Shown: piece by piece, positions 7,992-17,390 of the stretch
Layout: every line of letters starts with the position of its first letter
Position numbering within the stretch: position 1 is the first letter of the stretch
NCBI GenBank assembly: GCA_022820725.1
Contig: JAJEFA010000007.1
Span: forward strand, 1-64,000
DNA length: 64,000 nt
Reading direction: 5' to 3'
Source: Candidatus Binatia bacterium
GTDB taxonomy: Bacteria > Desulfobacterota > Binatia > Bin18
Notes under the pieces: model-generated
Seen by the model: the letters and a program-made list of their open reading frames with translations, nothing else
The model's database searches: none
What the model was told of the DNA's origin: nothing
Translations under genes and position numbers: made by a program

Positions 7992-8402
7992 CTATTCGGC
8001 ACCGATGGCATCGAGCGCGGCGCGGGCGCATTCGATATCTTCATCTTCTGTCCCGCCGCTAGCGCCAACACCCCCGAGAAATTCTCCGTTTACCGAGAGC
8101 GGCAGGCCGCCTCCGGCCAATAATAACGGTCGTCCAACAATCTCAGACACACTCGCGAATAATTGCGAGCGGGATTCCGCCAGTTCGGCCACCTCGCGCG
8201 AGGTCCGCCGAAACGTCGCGGCGGTAAACGCTTTGCTCTGGGCCACCCCGGTTGTCAGCCAGCGGGCATCATCCATGCGCGCCAGGGCGACCAGATTCCC
8301 GGACGAGTCGGCGACCGCAAAGCTCATGTCCCAACCTTTTTCTTGGGCCTTGTGTTTGGCTGCGGCGATGAATTGTTCGGCCAGCGCTAAGGTGAGTGCC
8401 AT
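7992..8402 (-). CDS. GlcG/HbpS-family protein (cytosolic copy)
   Basis: The 136-residue protein matches the GlcG/HbpS family (PF03928): LTLALAEQFIAAAKHKAQE at the N-terminus, then SFAVADSSGNLVALARMD and the glycine-rich GGGLPLSVNGEFLGGVGASGG. Family members bind small ligands such as haem in HbpS, or accompany glycolate and diol metabolism; the exact role is often unknown. There is no signal peptide, unlike the second copy at 27917-28537. It lies between the quinone-reductase-like and hydroxyacid-dehydrogenase genes in one minus-strand run, with GGAAG upstream of the ATG. Confidence 0.88.
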   Translation of the reverse strand: MALTLALAEQFIAAAKHKAQEKGWDMSFAVADSSGNLVALARMDDARWLTTGVAQSKAFTAATFRRTSREVAELAESRSQLFASVSEIVGRPLLLAGGGLPLSVNGEFLGGVGASGGTEDEDIECARAALDAIGAE

Positions 8403-8415
8403 AGTCTTCCTTTCT

Positions 8416-9381
8416 TTATGGCGTCAGAACCAGCTTGCCGAACACTTTACTCGCAAGCAGGTCATTCAGGGCTTGAGTAGCCTCAGCCAACGGATACGTC
8501 TTACTCACCAATGCCTTGAGCGTGCCATCGGCAAACAGCGGGGTGAGTGCGGCCGCCATCTCTGGGATAACCTGGGCGGCATTAATGAGGCTCATGCCAT
8601 AGAAGGTGATATCTTTGATGAGGGCAGGCAGCACGCCGAACGTCGCGTCCGGAGCTTTCCCGGTGCCCGTACCGATTAAGACAATGCGGCCGGACTTGGC
8701 AACGGCTGAGCAGTCGGCAGCCAAGTTATCTGTGGCGACATTCTCAATGATGACATCCACTCCCTTGCCCTCGGTCAGCTTGAGAACCTCTCCCGCAAAA
8801 TCTTGCTGTTTATAATTCAGCGCTACCTCAGCACCCAGTTCGCGGGTCCGGTCTGCTTTTTCCTGTGACCCAACTGTCGTAATCACCCGAGCCCCCGCGG
8901 CTTTGGCCAGCTGAATGGCTGCGACGCCAACGCCGCCGCCACCAGCAGAAATCAGGACCGTTTCCCCCGCCTGCACCCCGGCTTTATGATGCAAGGCATA
9001 ATAAGCAGTATAAAACGGTATCGGGATCGCAGCCCCCTCAGCAAAAGAAAGCGCGGGCGGCAGGGGTATGGCCTCTTGGGCGAGCAGACACGTCTTTTCT
9101 GCATAGCCGGCACTCATCGCACGGCCAAATACGCGGTCGCCGACCTGAACCTGTGTCACGCCGGGACTCACGGCTTCGACCTCACCAGCCACGTCCGTAC
9201 CGGTGATATAGGGAAGTTTCAGTGGTGCAAGCTTGCCGGACAACCGGACCAGATCGGCGGGGTTGATCCCAATCGCCCGGACCCGAACGAGGACCTGACC
9301 CTCCCCCAACTCAGGATCAGGGGCATCCTCATAGCGGAGTTGCTCCGGTCCTCCAGGTTGGTGCGCTCGCATTGCCTTCAT
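8416..9381 (-). CDS. Zinc-free MDR alcohol dehydrogenase / quinone oxidoreductase
   Basis: About 321 residues of the NADPH:quinone-reductase branch of the medium-chain dehydrogenases. The N-terminal GroES-like part has MRAHQPGGPEQLRYED and GTDVAGEVEAV; the nucleotide-binding motif is SAGGGGVGVAAIQLA. The structural-zinc cysteine cluster of classical alcohol dehydrogenases is absent, as expected for the quinone-reductase group. The ATG at 9381 begins MKAMRAH and fits the family start; a longer frame to 9585 would run antisense through the neighbouring SMP-30 gene. It probably reduces an enone or quinone; the substrate is unknown. Confidence 0.9.
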   Translation of the reverse strand: MKAMRAHQPGGPEQLRYEDAPDPELGEGQVLVRVRAIGINPADLVRLSGKLAPLKLPYITGTDVAGEVEAVSPGVTQVQVGDRVFGRAMSAGYAEKTCLLAQEAIPLPPALSFAEGAAIPIPFYTAYYALHHKAGVQAGETVLISAGGGGVGVAAIQLAKAAGARVITTVGSQEKADRTRELGAEVALNYKQQDFAGEVLKLTEGKGVDVIIENVATDNLAADCSAVAKSGRIVLIGTGTGKAPDATFGVLPALIKDITFYGMSLINAAQVIPEMAAALTPLFADGTLKALVSKTYPLAEATQALNDLLASKVFGKLVLTP

Positions 9382-9397
9382 GGCCCACCTTCCCCTG

Positions 9398-10306
9398 TTA
9401 GCGCTGATGGTACAGCGGATGACCGGTGTAGGGCGTCTTGACACAACTGAAGTGATCGCCTTCGAGATTGGCGATATACAGCGTCTGCAAATCCGGCCCG
9501 CCAAAAGCACAGTTCGTCGGAAAGTTGAGCTTCTTGCCCTCAGCCGAATCGTCGACCAGCATGCTCCAGTTACCGTTGGTATCAACGGCGATGACCTGAT
9601 GAGCTGGAACCATCTCCCCGCCCGTCACCACCGCCGGCAGCGTGACGTACATATTACCGTCCACGTCAAAAGCCATACCGTCTGGCAGGGCCGGAAAATC
9701 CTTGGAGTAGACCTCAGGCTTCCCAAACGTGCCATCTTTCCTGATCTGAATGCGCAGACAGTCATTGCGGGTGCTTTCCAGCACGTAGACCGCGTCTTCT
9801 TTCGGGTCGATCGCGGTGCCGTTGGCCAGGTAAATACCCTCGGCCACGATTTCACTCTTCCCGTTCGGACGGATAACGACCAGCGCCCCCTTGGGTGAGG
9901 GAGTGGCCAATTCGGCCAGGACATTCTCAATGCTCGACGTACTCGAGTTCGAGACGTAGAGATTGCCTTCGGCGTCATAGCTGGCAAAGTTCGGGAGGGT
10001 CAGCTTGAGTGCACCAACCTGATCGGCAATCAGCGACACTTCTCCGCCCTGGGTCACGCGCATCATGGCCTGCTTACCTAGATCGCAGTACACCAGGTCG
10101 CCATTGCGGTCCATGGTCACCCCATTGGGGATGGAGCCCTCGGGCAGCGTGACGACTTCACTTACTGTGCCATCGGGTGTGACCTTATACATAATGCCGT
10201 TGCGGCCCCCGCCAAAGACATTACCTTCTTTGTCCACCACTACTCCCTCAGCCTGCAAGACACCCTTGCCAAAAACATCAACTTGATCGACTGAAAATGT
10301 CGCCAT
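9398..10306 (-). CDS. SMP-30/gluconolactonase-type beta-propeller protein
   Basis: The 302-residue protein has repeated six-bladed propeller motifs: GVVVDKEGNVFGGG, GVTMDRNGDLVYCD, SYDAEGNLYVSNSS, GTAIDPKEDAVYVLES and GMAFDVDGNMYVTLP. The family hydrolyses sugar or other lactones using a divalent metal, but many members are uncharacterised. GGAGG lies 8 bases upstream of the ATG. A paralogue with the same ends (C-terminal GHPLY) lies at 17614-18501. Its place in a run of catabolic genes suggests hydrolysis of a lactone or ester intermediate; that is inference. Confidence 0.88.
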   Translation of the reverse strand: MATFSVDQVDVFGKGVLQAEGVVVDKEGNVFGGGRNGIMYKVTPDGTVSEVVTLPEGSIPNGVTMDRNGDLVYCDLGKQAMMRVTQGGEVSLIADQVGALKLTLPNFASYDAEGNLYVSNSSTSSIENVLAELATPSPKGALVVIRPNGKSEIVAEGIYLANGTAIDPKEDAVYVLESTRNDCLRIQIRKDGTFGKPEVYSKDFPALPDGMAFDVDGNMYVTLPAVVTGGEMVPAHQVIAVDTNGNWSMLVDDSAEGKKLNFPTNCAFGGPDLQTLYIANLEGDHFSCVKTPYTGHPLYHQR

Positions 10307-10341
10307 GGAAGATCCTCCTTTTTCTCCAGATGTCGGAAACG

Positions 10342-10812
10342 CTACGCCTCGACGCCGGCCGCCTCAGCTGTCTCCCTCTGTTTCGTAAACGTCACCTTAC
10401 CAACTTCCGAGCCGCTCAGGACAACCAGCAGATTGGCTTCCTCAGCGCCGATATTCCGAAACCCCTCGGGTGTTCCTGGCGGAAAGGAAATCGTGTCCCA
10501 CGGTCCGAGGACGACCTCGTTTTCACCCTTATCTCCCCAGAAAAAGGCGCAGGTGCCGGACAGCACCACAAACACCTCGGGTTTCGGATGGCTATGCAAC
10601 GGGGCGCCTTTGCCCGGACTGACCTTGTTAATGGCCATGGTAAAGCCATGGTCGCCCTTAATTGGGGGGCTGGTCTTTCCCGCCCGACCAATCAGCGCAT
10701 ACCCCTGGGTGCCGTCGGGTTTGTAGTTCTTAATGAAGCTCGCGTAGTCAATCGGTTGCAGTTCTTCAAACCGGGCAACACTCGTGTTCATCTTTTTTTG
10801 TCCGTTTGCCAT
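10342..10812 (-). CDS. Cupin-domain protein
   Basis: The 156-residue protein has a single cupin barrel. Motif 1 is recognisable in PLHSHPKPEVFVVLSG, with the two His and one Glu that usually bind metal, and motif 2 is degenerate in FPPGTPEGFRN, where the canonical His is Phe. The start at 10812 has AAGGAGG upstream. Cupins of this size act as dioxygenases, isomerases or binding proteins; no substrate can be assigned. It lies 24 bases after the CoA-transferase gene on the same strand. Confidence 0.85.
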   Translation of the reverse strand: MANGQKKMNTSVARFEELQPIDYASFIKNYKPDGTQGYALIGRAGKTSPPIKGDHGFTMAINKVSPGKGAPLHSHPKPEVFVVLSGTCAFFWGDKGENEVVLGPWDTISFPPGTPEGFRNIGAEEANLLVVLSGSEVGKVTFTKQRETAEAAGVEA

Positions 10813-10836
10813 GGTGCCTCCTTCGTGGCTATCGGT

Positions 10837-12000
10837 TTAAATAATCCCCTCTTCTCTCCAACGTGTCAGGGCCGTATCCGTATGTCCCAACCACTCGCCA
10901 TACACTTCGCTATTATGCTCCCCAGGTTGTGGAATCGGTCCGATTTTTCCGGGAGTGTCTGAGAACTTGACGGTCAGCCCCGGCACATACGTCCGCCCTT
11001 TTTCGTGATCCTCGATTTCAACCATCATTTCCCGCTCCCACAGGTGAGGATCGTGGGCGGCTTGCGGAATGGTATGCACCGGCCCGACCGGAACCTCAGC
11101 CTGCTCCAGGGCTTGTACCACCTCTGCCACCGTCTTGTCCTTCACCCACTCATCAACCAGCGTGTTGACCTCGTCCGCGTGGGACGCCCGCCCCGCAATA
11201 CTGGAGAAACGCTCGTCGTCTATCAAATCCGCTCGGCTGATTCCACGACAGAACCGTCCCCACATATGCTGGGGGACAGCCAGGATATAGACCCAGCCGT
11301 CTTTGGCTTGGTAGGTGTTGCACGGGGCAATGCCGCCTGGGGTATTGCCCCGCCGCTGTGGTTCCTTGCCGCTGAGGAGATATTGGGCGATCGGGATCTC
11401 CATCAGCGTGTAGCCGGTATCGAGCAAACACACGTCAAGGGATTGTCCCTCTCCGGTGACATCTCGACGGTGGAGGGCACCCAGCGCCCCAATAGTGGCG
11501 TGCAAGGCCGTGATCCGATCAATGATGGGCGAGTTGGTCATGACCGGTGGACCGTCGGGAAATCCGGTAAAACCCATGAGGCCGGACATGGCCTGGCCAA
11601 TCGGATCGTAGGCGGGTCGGTCCCGGTACGGCCCCTTCTGTCCAAAGCCAGAGACGTTGATAAGAATAAGCCCAGGGTTGAGCCGTTTTAGCGTCTCATA
11701 TCCCAGTCCCATTTTATCCATGACCCCTGGCCGAAAATTCTGGAGCAGCATATCGACTTTGGGTACAAGCGCCTTGAGGAGGGCGATGCCCTGCTCGCTC
11801 CGCAGATTTAGCGTAATACTCTTCTTCCCGCGGTTGTACGCGGACCAGTAGACGCGGCCCAAGCCGCGTGACTCATCCCCACCCGGCGCTTCGACTTTAA
11901 TGACCTCCGCGCCCAGGTCGCTGAGCACCATCGCACAGCGGGGGCCGGCCTGATAACGCCCGAGATCAAGGACTTTGATTCCGTCGAGACAGCCTGCCAT
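10837..12000 (-). CDS. CaiB/BaiF-family (class III) CoA-transferase
   Basis: About 387 residues. The family transfers CoA between acids, with a catalytic Asp forming an aspartyl-CoA mixed anhydride; here the Asp is in SLDVCLLDTGY. Other landmarks are GIKVLDLGRYQAGP at the N-terminus, YWSAYNRGKKSITLNL, LLQNFRPGVMDKMGLGY and the AYDPIGQAMSGLM run. The ATG at 12000 is preferred to 12009 because AAGGA lies about 9 bases before the former and directly abuts the latter. This enzyme probably activates a carboxylic acid for the surrounding catabolic genes. Confidence 0.9.
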   Translation of the reverse strand: MAGCLDGIKVLDLGRYQAGPRCAMVLSDLGAEVIKVEAPGGDESRGLGRVYWSAYNRGKKSITLNLRSEQGIALLKALVPKVDMLLQNFRPGVMDKMGLGYETLKRLNPGLILINVSGFGQKGPYRDRPAYDPIGQAMSGLMGFTGFPDGPPVMTNSPIIDRITALHATIGALGALHRRDVTGEGQSLDVCLLDTGYTLMEIPIAQYLLSGKEPQRRGNTPGGIAPCNTYQAKDGWVYILAVPQHMWGRFCRGISRADLIDDERFSSIAGRASHADEVNTLVDEWVKDKTVAEVVQALEQAEVPVGPVHTIPQAAHDPHLWEREMMVEIEDHEKGRTYVPGLTVKFSDTPGKIGPIPQPGEHNSEVYGEWLGHTDTALTRWREEGII

Positions 12001-12037
12001 GGCGTTCATTCCTTATGGAGCGCAAGCGCGTCTCTCT

Positions 12038-13159
12038 CTATGTATCAAGGCCGTACAATTGGGCCGCATTACCGGCCACCATTTGATAGACCTCGCCCTC
12101 TGGCACCCCGGCAAAGTCTTTGGCGATCTGTTCGACCGAACGCGGGAACGTCCCCTCCGTGTGCGGATAGTCTGCACCCCACATCAATCGGTCCACACCA
12201 AGGATATCGCGGGTCTGAATGCCAGCCCGATCATCCTCAAAGGTGGCCCAGAACTGACGTTTGAAATACGTACTCGGAGATTCTTCCAGCTTCGGCTCCA
12301 TCCAGCGGCGGTGGTCGTTCCACCAGTGATCCATAAAGCTGAGCATAGAGGCGATCCAGCCGACACCACCCTCGGCGATCACAAAACGCAGCTTGGGATA
12401 ACGCTGTGGTACAGCACTCCAGAGCAGGTCGACTAAACCTCGCATGGGCTGGAACATCTTCATTTCAACCACGGCCATGCCCGTGCCCATACGTTTGTAT
12501 TTAGAATAAAACTCTTCGGCCGTTCCCGTGCCGGAATGGGTGGCAACCGGCAGCCCGATATCTTCGAGCGTGCTCCAGAGACGCTCATAATCTGATGTCG
12601 CGTACGAACGGTCTGGAACATCGGCGGGAATCGTGAAGGTCCGTAGGCCCTGCTTAGCACAACGCTCGGCTTCCTCGCACGCCCATTCGAGCGGGCCGCG
12701 TACGGGCAGTAGACCCGCCCCAAGCAGTCGATCCGGCGCAGCGGCACAGAATTCACTCAGCCAGTCGTTATAGACCCGCATGGCTTCGCGCTGGTATTCG
12801 GCATCTTGAAGCGTGAAGAATTGGAGTCCAAACGCTCCCGCGTAAATAACCTCAGCCCGGACATGGTCCAGGTCCTGGTCAAGCAGGCGCTGTTGTGGGT
12901 CCCATGCCCCTGGCCGTGTATCAGCGTGCCGACTCGCCATGGTCTCGATGTTGCCGGCGAGCTTGTCTTCCATGGTGGCCCCTTCGAGCCCGACCGGAAA
13001 CGGCGTCAGCCCATCAATAATGTAATAGTCGGCATCCTCGCGCGCTTCGACCCGTGGAGCACGGTCACGAAAGCGTTTGTCCATGCGCGTGGTCCACAGG
13101 TCTGCCGGCTCAACAACATGACCGTCCGCAGACACATAGCCTTGGGTACTTACCTCCAT
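12038..13159 (-). CDS. Amidohydrolase 2-family metal-dependent hydrolase (copy A)
   Basis: About 373 residues of the PF04909 (amidohydrolase 2 / ACMSD-like) TIM-barrel family, which decarboxylates or hydrolyses ring-derived or beta-keto acids. Ligand motifs are SADGHVVEP at the N-terminus (the usual D/A-x-H metal site), ATHSGTGT in the middle and the C-terminal WGADYPHTEG with its Asp. The ATG at 13159 has GGAGG 5 bases upstream; a frame extension to 13201 is rejected for lack of such a site. It is a tandem duplicate of the gene at 13202-14329, the two proteins being very similar throughout. Confidence 0.9.
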   Translation of the reverse strand: MEVSTQGYVSADGHVVEPADLWTTRMDKRFRDRAPRVEAREDADYYIIDGLTPFPVGLEGATMEDKLAGNIETMASRHADTRPGAWDPQQRLLDQDLDHVRAEVIYAGAFGLQFFTLQDAEYQREAMRVYNDWLSEFCAAAPDRLLGAGLLPVRGPLEWACEEAERCAKQGLRTFTIPADVPDRSYATSDYERLWSTLEDIGLPVATHSGTGTAEEFYSKYKRMGTGMAVVEMKMFQPMRGLVDLLWSAVPQRYPKLRFVIAEGGVGWIASMLSFMDHWWNDHRRWMEPKLEESPSTYFKRQFWATFEDDRAGIQTRDILGVDRLMWGADYPHTEGTFPRSVEQIAKDFAGVPEGEVYQMVAGNAAQLYGLDT

Positions 13160-13201
13160 CGTTCCTCCTTGTTCCTTCGGTTCAACTCGTTTCCTGCTCA
13201 A

Positions 13202-14329
13202 TTATTGCACGGCGATCCCATACAACTGCGCCGCATTACCCGTCACCATCTGGTACACCTCAGCTTCCGGCACGTCCATGAAATCCCGCATGATCTGCTC
13301 CTGGGAGTAGGGAAAGGTTCCTTCCGTATGCGGATAGTCCGAGCCCCACATGAGGCGATCGACACCAACCAGTTCGCGAGTCAGAATGCCGGCCCGATCA
13401 TCCTCGAACGTCGCCCAGAACTGACGCTTGAAATAGGTACTCGGGGCTTCGTCAAGCTTCGGTTCCATCCAGAGGCGATGATCGTTCCACCAGTGGTCCA
13501 TGAAGCCAAGCAGCGAGGCCACCCAGCCGACACCGCCTTCGACTATCACAAAGCGCAGCTTCGGATAGCGTTGCGGGACAGCCCCCCAGATGAGATCTGC
13601 CATGGCCCGCATCGGCTGCAAGACCTTGTTGTCAGTCACGCCGAGCCCTGTGCCGAGGCGCGCCATCTTGGCAAAAATAGCTTCGCCCGTTCCGGTTCCG
13701 GAGTGGGTCGCCACCGGGAGCCCGATGTCCTGCAAGGCGTCCCACATGGGATTATAATCGGCGTGGGCATACGAGCGTTCCACCTCGGCCGGGATCAGGA
13801 CCGTGCTAATGCCCTTCAGCTTGGCGATGCGCTCGGCTTCCTCAACCGCCCACTCGACCGGACCCCGCATGGGCAGGAGGGCCGATCCCAGCAGGCGGTC
13901 CGGTGCCGCCGAGCAAAACTCACTGATCCAGTCGTTATAGACCCGAATGATTTCGCGCTGATATTCAGCGTCCTGAACATGGAAGAACTGGAGGCCGAAC
14001 CCACCCGGATAAATCACCTCGGCCCGGAGATGATCGCGCTCCTGATCGACCAGACGCGGCTGCGGGTCCCACGCGCCTGGTCGCGTTTCGGCATGCCGAC
14101 GGCCTTTGGGGGTGGTGACTTGACCCTGTATTTTCTCCTCCATGGTGACGCCTTCAAGGCCCACCGGGAACTCGGTCAGCCCTTCTATAATGTAGTAGTC
14201 AGCCTCCTCGCGTGATTCGACCCGTGGGGCGCGCTCACGAAACCGTTTGTCCATCCGGGTTGTCCACAAATCCGCCGGCTCAACCACGTGACCATCAGCA
14301 GAAACATACCCATTCGTGCGTATCTCCAT
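13202..14329 (-). CDS. Amidohydrolase 2-family metal-dependent hydrolase (copy B)
   Basis: About 375 residues, paralogous to copy A just downstream, with the same motifs: SADGHVVEPADLW, THSGTGTGE and WGSDYPHTEGTFP. GGAGGG precedes the ATG at 14329. Most differences lie in residues 85-110 and 185-240, the region that often forms the substrate pocket in this family, so the copies may have diverged in specificity. Transcription probably starts just upstream, because a strong terminator (14368-14404) separates this gene from the preceding deacylase gene. Confidence 0.9.
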   Translation of the reverse strand: MEIRTNGYVSADGHVVEPADLWTTRMDKRFRERAPRVESREEADYYIIEGLTEFPVGLEGVTMEEKIQGQVTTPKGRRHAETRPGAWDPQPRLVDQERDHLRAEVIYPGGFGLQFFHVQDAEYQREIIRVYNDWISEFCSAAPDRLLGSALLPMRGPVEWAVEEAERIAKLKGISTVLIPAEVERSYAHADYNPMWDALQDIGLPVATHSGTGTGEAIFAKMARLGTGLGVTDNKVLQPMRAMADLIWGAVPQRYPKLRFVIVEGGVGWVASLLGFMDHWWNDHRLWMEPKLDEAPSTYFKRQFWATFEDDRAGILTRELVGVDRLMWGSDYPHTEGTFPYSQEQIMRDFMDVPEAEVYQMVTGNAAQLYGIAVQ

Positions 14330-14367
14330 CTTGAATCCCTCCTTTATGGATACAGAGCACACAAAAA

Positions 14368-14404
14368 AACGGGGAACCGGAGAGCAGTTCTCCGGTTCCC
14401 CGTT
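14368..14404 (-). terminator. Rho-independent terminator of the deacylase gene
   Basis: A perfect 16-base-pair stem (AACGGGGAACCGGAGA and its complement) with a 5-base loop. Read on the minus strand it is followed by a run of T residues. It lies about 40 bases past the stop of the gene at 14446-16188 and before the start of amidohydrolase copy B. Confidence 0.9.
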
Positions 14405-14445
14405 AGTTGTTTCCGATACTCGGGCGAACGCACTCGGCGGGTTGC

Positions 14446-16188
14446 CTAGCGGGCCACGCCGTTACGGAGGAGTGTACCCGAGGTATTCCCGGTGCACTCA
14501 CCATCCTGGAAGGTCTCTTCCCCGTTCACCAGAATGTGCTTATAGCCCTCGGCTTTTTGGACGCGCCGCCACTCGTTCGCCGGCAGGTCGTGAGCAATCT
14601 CGCCCGGCAGAGCCTTCACGGTATTGATATCGTAAACCACGATGTCAGCCGCTTGGCCTTCACGCAGCGTCCCACGGTCCTTAATGCCCGCGGCCCAGGC
14701 CATGATCCCGCTCAGGCGGAAGTGTGCTTCTTCCAGACTCATGACGCCCTGCTCACGGACCAGCCAGGACAGGACTTCGGTCGGATAGATGGCCGGAGTA
14801 ATGAACTTCACGTGCGCCCCACCATCCGACACACCCGGCAGGGTATACGGTGAGCTCATCAGTTCCCGATAGCCCTCAATGTTGGCGTTGGACACCGGGC
14901 CAGCCCACTCGGTGCGCAGATCATCGGCCACGGACAGGTCGAGCATAGCGTCAATGACGTGCTTACCTTCCTTCTCGGCAATCTGCTGCACGGACATGCC
15001 CTCGTATTGGAGTTTGAGTTCAGTATTGCGAACCTTACGCGCAATAAACTTGTCAAACTCACCAAAGACGACATTCATAGTTTCCATGCCGCCCTGGTCG
15101 TAGTCCTCACGCATTTCCTTGCGCAGTTCCGGCTTCGACAGTTTGGCTTTACGCTCTTCGACCGTTCCAAGCGTGGCTTCCTTCCAGGCCGGAATGCCAT
15201 CGAACAGGTTCCAGTCTTCCAGGGTCATGCGGACCGGAGCCCGGGCAGTGACGCCCTGTCCGAACACCCGAGCGCCGCGTTCGTTCGCTTCATTGACCCA
15301 ATTCAACTGGGCCTGATGGGACTCGGGATGCTTATCACTAATTAACATGGCGTTGTACAGCAGCGGCTGACCGGCTGTCTTGGTCATCTTTTCCAGGAAT
15401 CTGAAATCATCATCGACACCAAAGGTGCTTTCACTCGCACCGGACTGGGTAAACTGGATACAGCCTTCACCCACTTCGTTCATGGCTTTGGCCATTTCCA
15501 TATAGAACTCATCCGGCAGGATGTCGGTGATCATCGGCGTGCCATCATAGTCGCGCTGCACGGACACCCGGCTCTCGGGCACCAGACGCTGTGCGGACCA
15601 GCCCGCGGCGCCAGCCTTCACGGCTTCCTTATACAAGCCGGTGATGGTTGCCATCTCTTCTGCATTGGGGAAGCGCTTCTTGGCGTCGTCAAAGCCACCC
15701 ATCACATACGCCACGGCCGGGGCGAGCGGGAAGAGATGAGAAACATTGACGCCCAAAGGCATGCGGGACAGGCGATCCATGTATTGCGGGAAGGTCTCCC
15801 AGTCCACCTTCATCGACACCCGCATAGGCTCCAGCGGAATCGCTTCGGTCCGGGACAAGGCCAGCATCGCCCGGTCAGCGTCTTGCTGCCGCAACGGGGC
15901 AAAACCAAATCCGCAGTTACCAATGGTAACGGTGGTCACACCGTGCCAACTGCCGATCGTGCAGTACGGGTCCCAGTGCAACTGGGCATCATAGTGGGTG
16001 TGCAGATCGATGAATCCCGGAGCAACGACCTGCCCGCTGGCATCAATCTCTTTTTTGGCGTCGCTGCTGCTGATTTTCCCAATCTCAGCAACCTTACCGT
16101 CCTTGATGCCAAGGTCGGCCTGGTAACGCGGCACCTTCGTCCCGTCGACGATCGTACCGTTTTTAATCACTGTATCGAATTGTGGCAT
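14446..16188 (-). CDS. N-acyl-D-amino-acid deacylase-type amidohydrolase (copy 1)
   Basis: The 580-residue protein belongs to the amidohydrolase 3 / D-aminoacylase family, which cleaves N-acyl-D-amino acids or related amides with a zinc centre. The metal motif HTHYDAQLHWDP is near residue 63 after GQVVAPGFIDL; further landmarks are GNCGFGFAPL, VSDGGAHVKF and ADIVVYD at the C-terminal composite domain. Length is at the upper end of the family. GGAGGG precedes the ATG. A close paralogue (574 residues) lies at 28815-30539. A terminator follows the gene. Confidence 0.9.
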   Translation of the reverse strand: MPQFDTVIKNGTIVDGTKVPRYQADLGIKDGKVAEIGKISSSDAKKEIDASGQVVAPGFIDLHTHYDAQLHWDPYCTIGSWHGVTTVTIGNCGFGFAPLRQQDADRAMLALSRTEAIPLEPMRVSMKVDWETFPQYMDRLSRMPLGVNVSHLFPLAPAVAYVMGGFDDAKKRFPNAEEMATITGLYKEAVKAGAAGWSAQRLVPESRVSVQRDYDGTPMITDILPDEFYMEMAKAMNEVGEGCIQFTQSGASESTFGVDDDFRFLEKMTKTAGQPLLYNAMLISDKHPESHQAQLNWVNEANERGARVFGQGVTARAPVRMTLEDWNLFDGIPAWKEATLGTVEERKAKLSKPELRKEMREDYDQGGMETMNVVFGEFDKFIARKVRNTELKLQYEGMSVQQIAEKEGKHVIDAMLDLSVADDLRTEWAGPVSNANIEGYRELMSSPYTLPGVSDGGAHVKFITPAIYPTEVLSWLVREQGVMSLEEAHFRLSGIMAWAAGIKDRGTLREGQAADIVVYDINTVKALPGEIAHDLPANEWRRVQKAEGYKHILVNGEETFQDGECTGNTSGTLLRNGVAR

Positions 16189-16361
16189 GCTACCCTCCTT
16201 TGTGATTTTACAGATGCTCTATCATCGCCATACTCTCAGAGAAATCTGCTGTCAACCTTCAGACAGAAAAAATAATTTTCTTGCCCGGAGGGGCTCTACC
16301 GTGACAGTCGATTGCCATATCTTTCACCTTCTCAGTAGGTTTCACGTACTGACTGGTCTCC

Positions 16362-17390
16362 TCATGAACGAAAATGCGGCATGACCTCCTGAGCAAACAA
16401 TTCAAGGCACTCGGTCACCTTATCCAGTGCGAGTCCTGGCAGATGCATGCCCATAGCCAAATGAGTCACCCGTGTTTCGTCCTGGTAGCGTTGCAGGGCC
16501 TGAATGCAATCGTCCGGGGTTCCTACAATGGGCGCCCCACCCGGAATAGTAGGGTCAATGTTGCGCAGTTCCTCAACGCTTGGCACTCGATCCATGGCTC
16601 GGTCGGCTCGCAGGTCTCCGGCTTCTTTGAGCAACGGAAAGGCAGAGGAAAAGAGATAGTGCATATGCTCACCAACGAGGTCCCAGGCTTTATCCCGACT
16701 CTCTGCTACATAGACCCAGCGCAGTTGGGCTAAGTAGTAATTTTTCGGATTCCGGCCACAGCGTTCCAATTCATCATCGTAGGCGCGCTGCTGGGCAACC
16801 TCACCCGTACCCATCAGGTGAAACCCCATCCGTGCCGCTCGCTGCACGGCTTTCTTGCCACGGGCACCGATCCAAATCGGCGGATGTGGCTGCTGAACGG
16901 GGCGTGGGGTGAGACTGACATCGGTGAGATGATAATAGTCCCCGTCAAAAGAGAAGGTCTCGTTTGTCCAGAGTCCCTGAATAACAGCGAGGTCTTCTTC
17001 CAAGCGCGCGTCGCGCTGCTCACGGGGAAAACCAAAGGCATTAAATTCCTTGTTGCGATAGCCTTTACCCACCCCAAGATCGAATCGCCCATTGGACAGA
17101 ATATCCACGGTGATGGAATCCTCGGCCACGCGTAAGGCGTGTTGGAAGGGCAGAATTAAAATAAACGTACCGATCCGTATGCGGGTCGTGCGGGTGGCAA
17201 TGCCGGCAGCGAGGGGCAACAGCGCAGGCGACCAGCCATCCGTATCGAAGTGGTGCTCGGTCAGCCAGATATTCTCGTAGCCAAGTTCCTCGACCCTGAC
17301 GATTTGGTCCAGCAGGTTCTGATACAGTTCAGGGAAAGGCCGCTCCCAGCGAGCCGGATTCCAAAACGGCATGAGCAGACCGAATTTCAC
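16362..17390 (-). CDS. Luciferase-like (LLM class) flavin-dependent oxidoreductase
   Basis: The 342-residue TIM-barrel protein is of the bacterial-luciferase family, which uses FMN or F420 to oxygenate or oxidise a substrate. Landmarks are NIWLTEHHFDTDGW (conserved His), RTTRIRIGTFILILP, the glycine-rich DLGVGKGYRNKEF and PPIWIGARGKKA. Translation starts at GTG, with GAGGGG 5 bases upstream; no ATG precedes LMPFW. A second, more distant member lies at 23094-24296. The flavin type cannot be decided by eye. Confidence 0.88.
   Translation of the reverse strand: MKFGLLMPFWNPARWERPFPELYQNLLDQIVRVEELGYENIWLTEHHFDTDGWSPALLPLAAGIATRTTRIRIGTFILILPFQHALRVAEDSITVDILSNGRFDLGVGKGYRNKEFNAFGFPREQRDARLEEDLAVIQGLWTNETFSFDGDYYHLTDVSLTPRPVQQPHPPIWIGARGKKAVQRAARMGFHLMGTGEVAQQRAYDDELERCGRNPKNYYLAQLRWVYVAESRDKAWDLVGEHMHYLFSSAFPLLKEAGDLRADRAMDRVPSVEELRNIDPTIPGGAPIVGTPDDCIQALQRYQDETRVTHLAMGMHLPGLALDKVTECLELFAQEVMPHFRS

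Noticed and set aside
7669-8679. Plus-strand frame of 336 codons
   Set aside because: It crosses three convincing minus-strand genes (dehydrogenase, GlcG-like, MDR).
12806-14215. Long plus-strand frame of 469 codons across the tandem amidohydrolases
   Set aside because: It is antisense to two clear PF04909 genes with metal motifs and ribosome-binding sites, and its protein has no family features. Antisense frames are common in this base composition.
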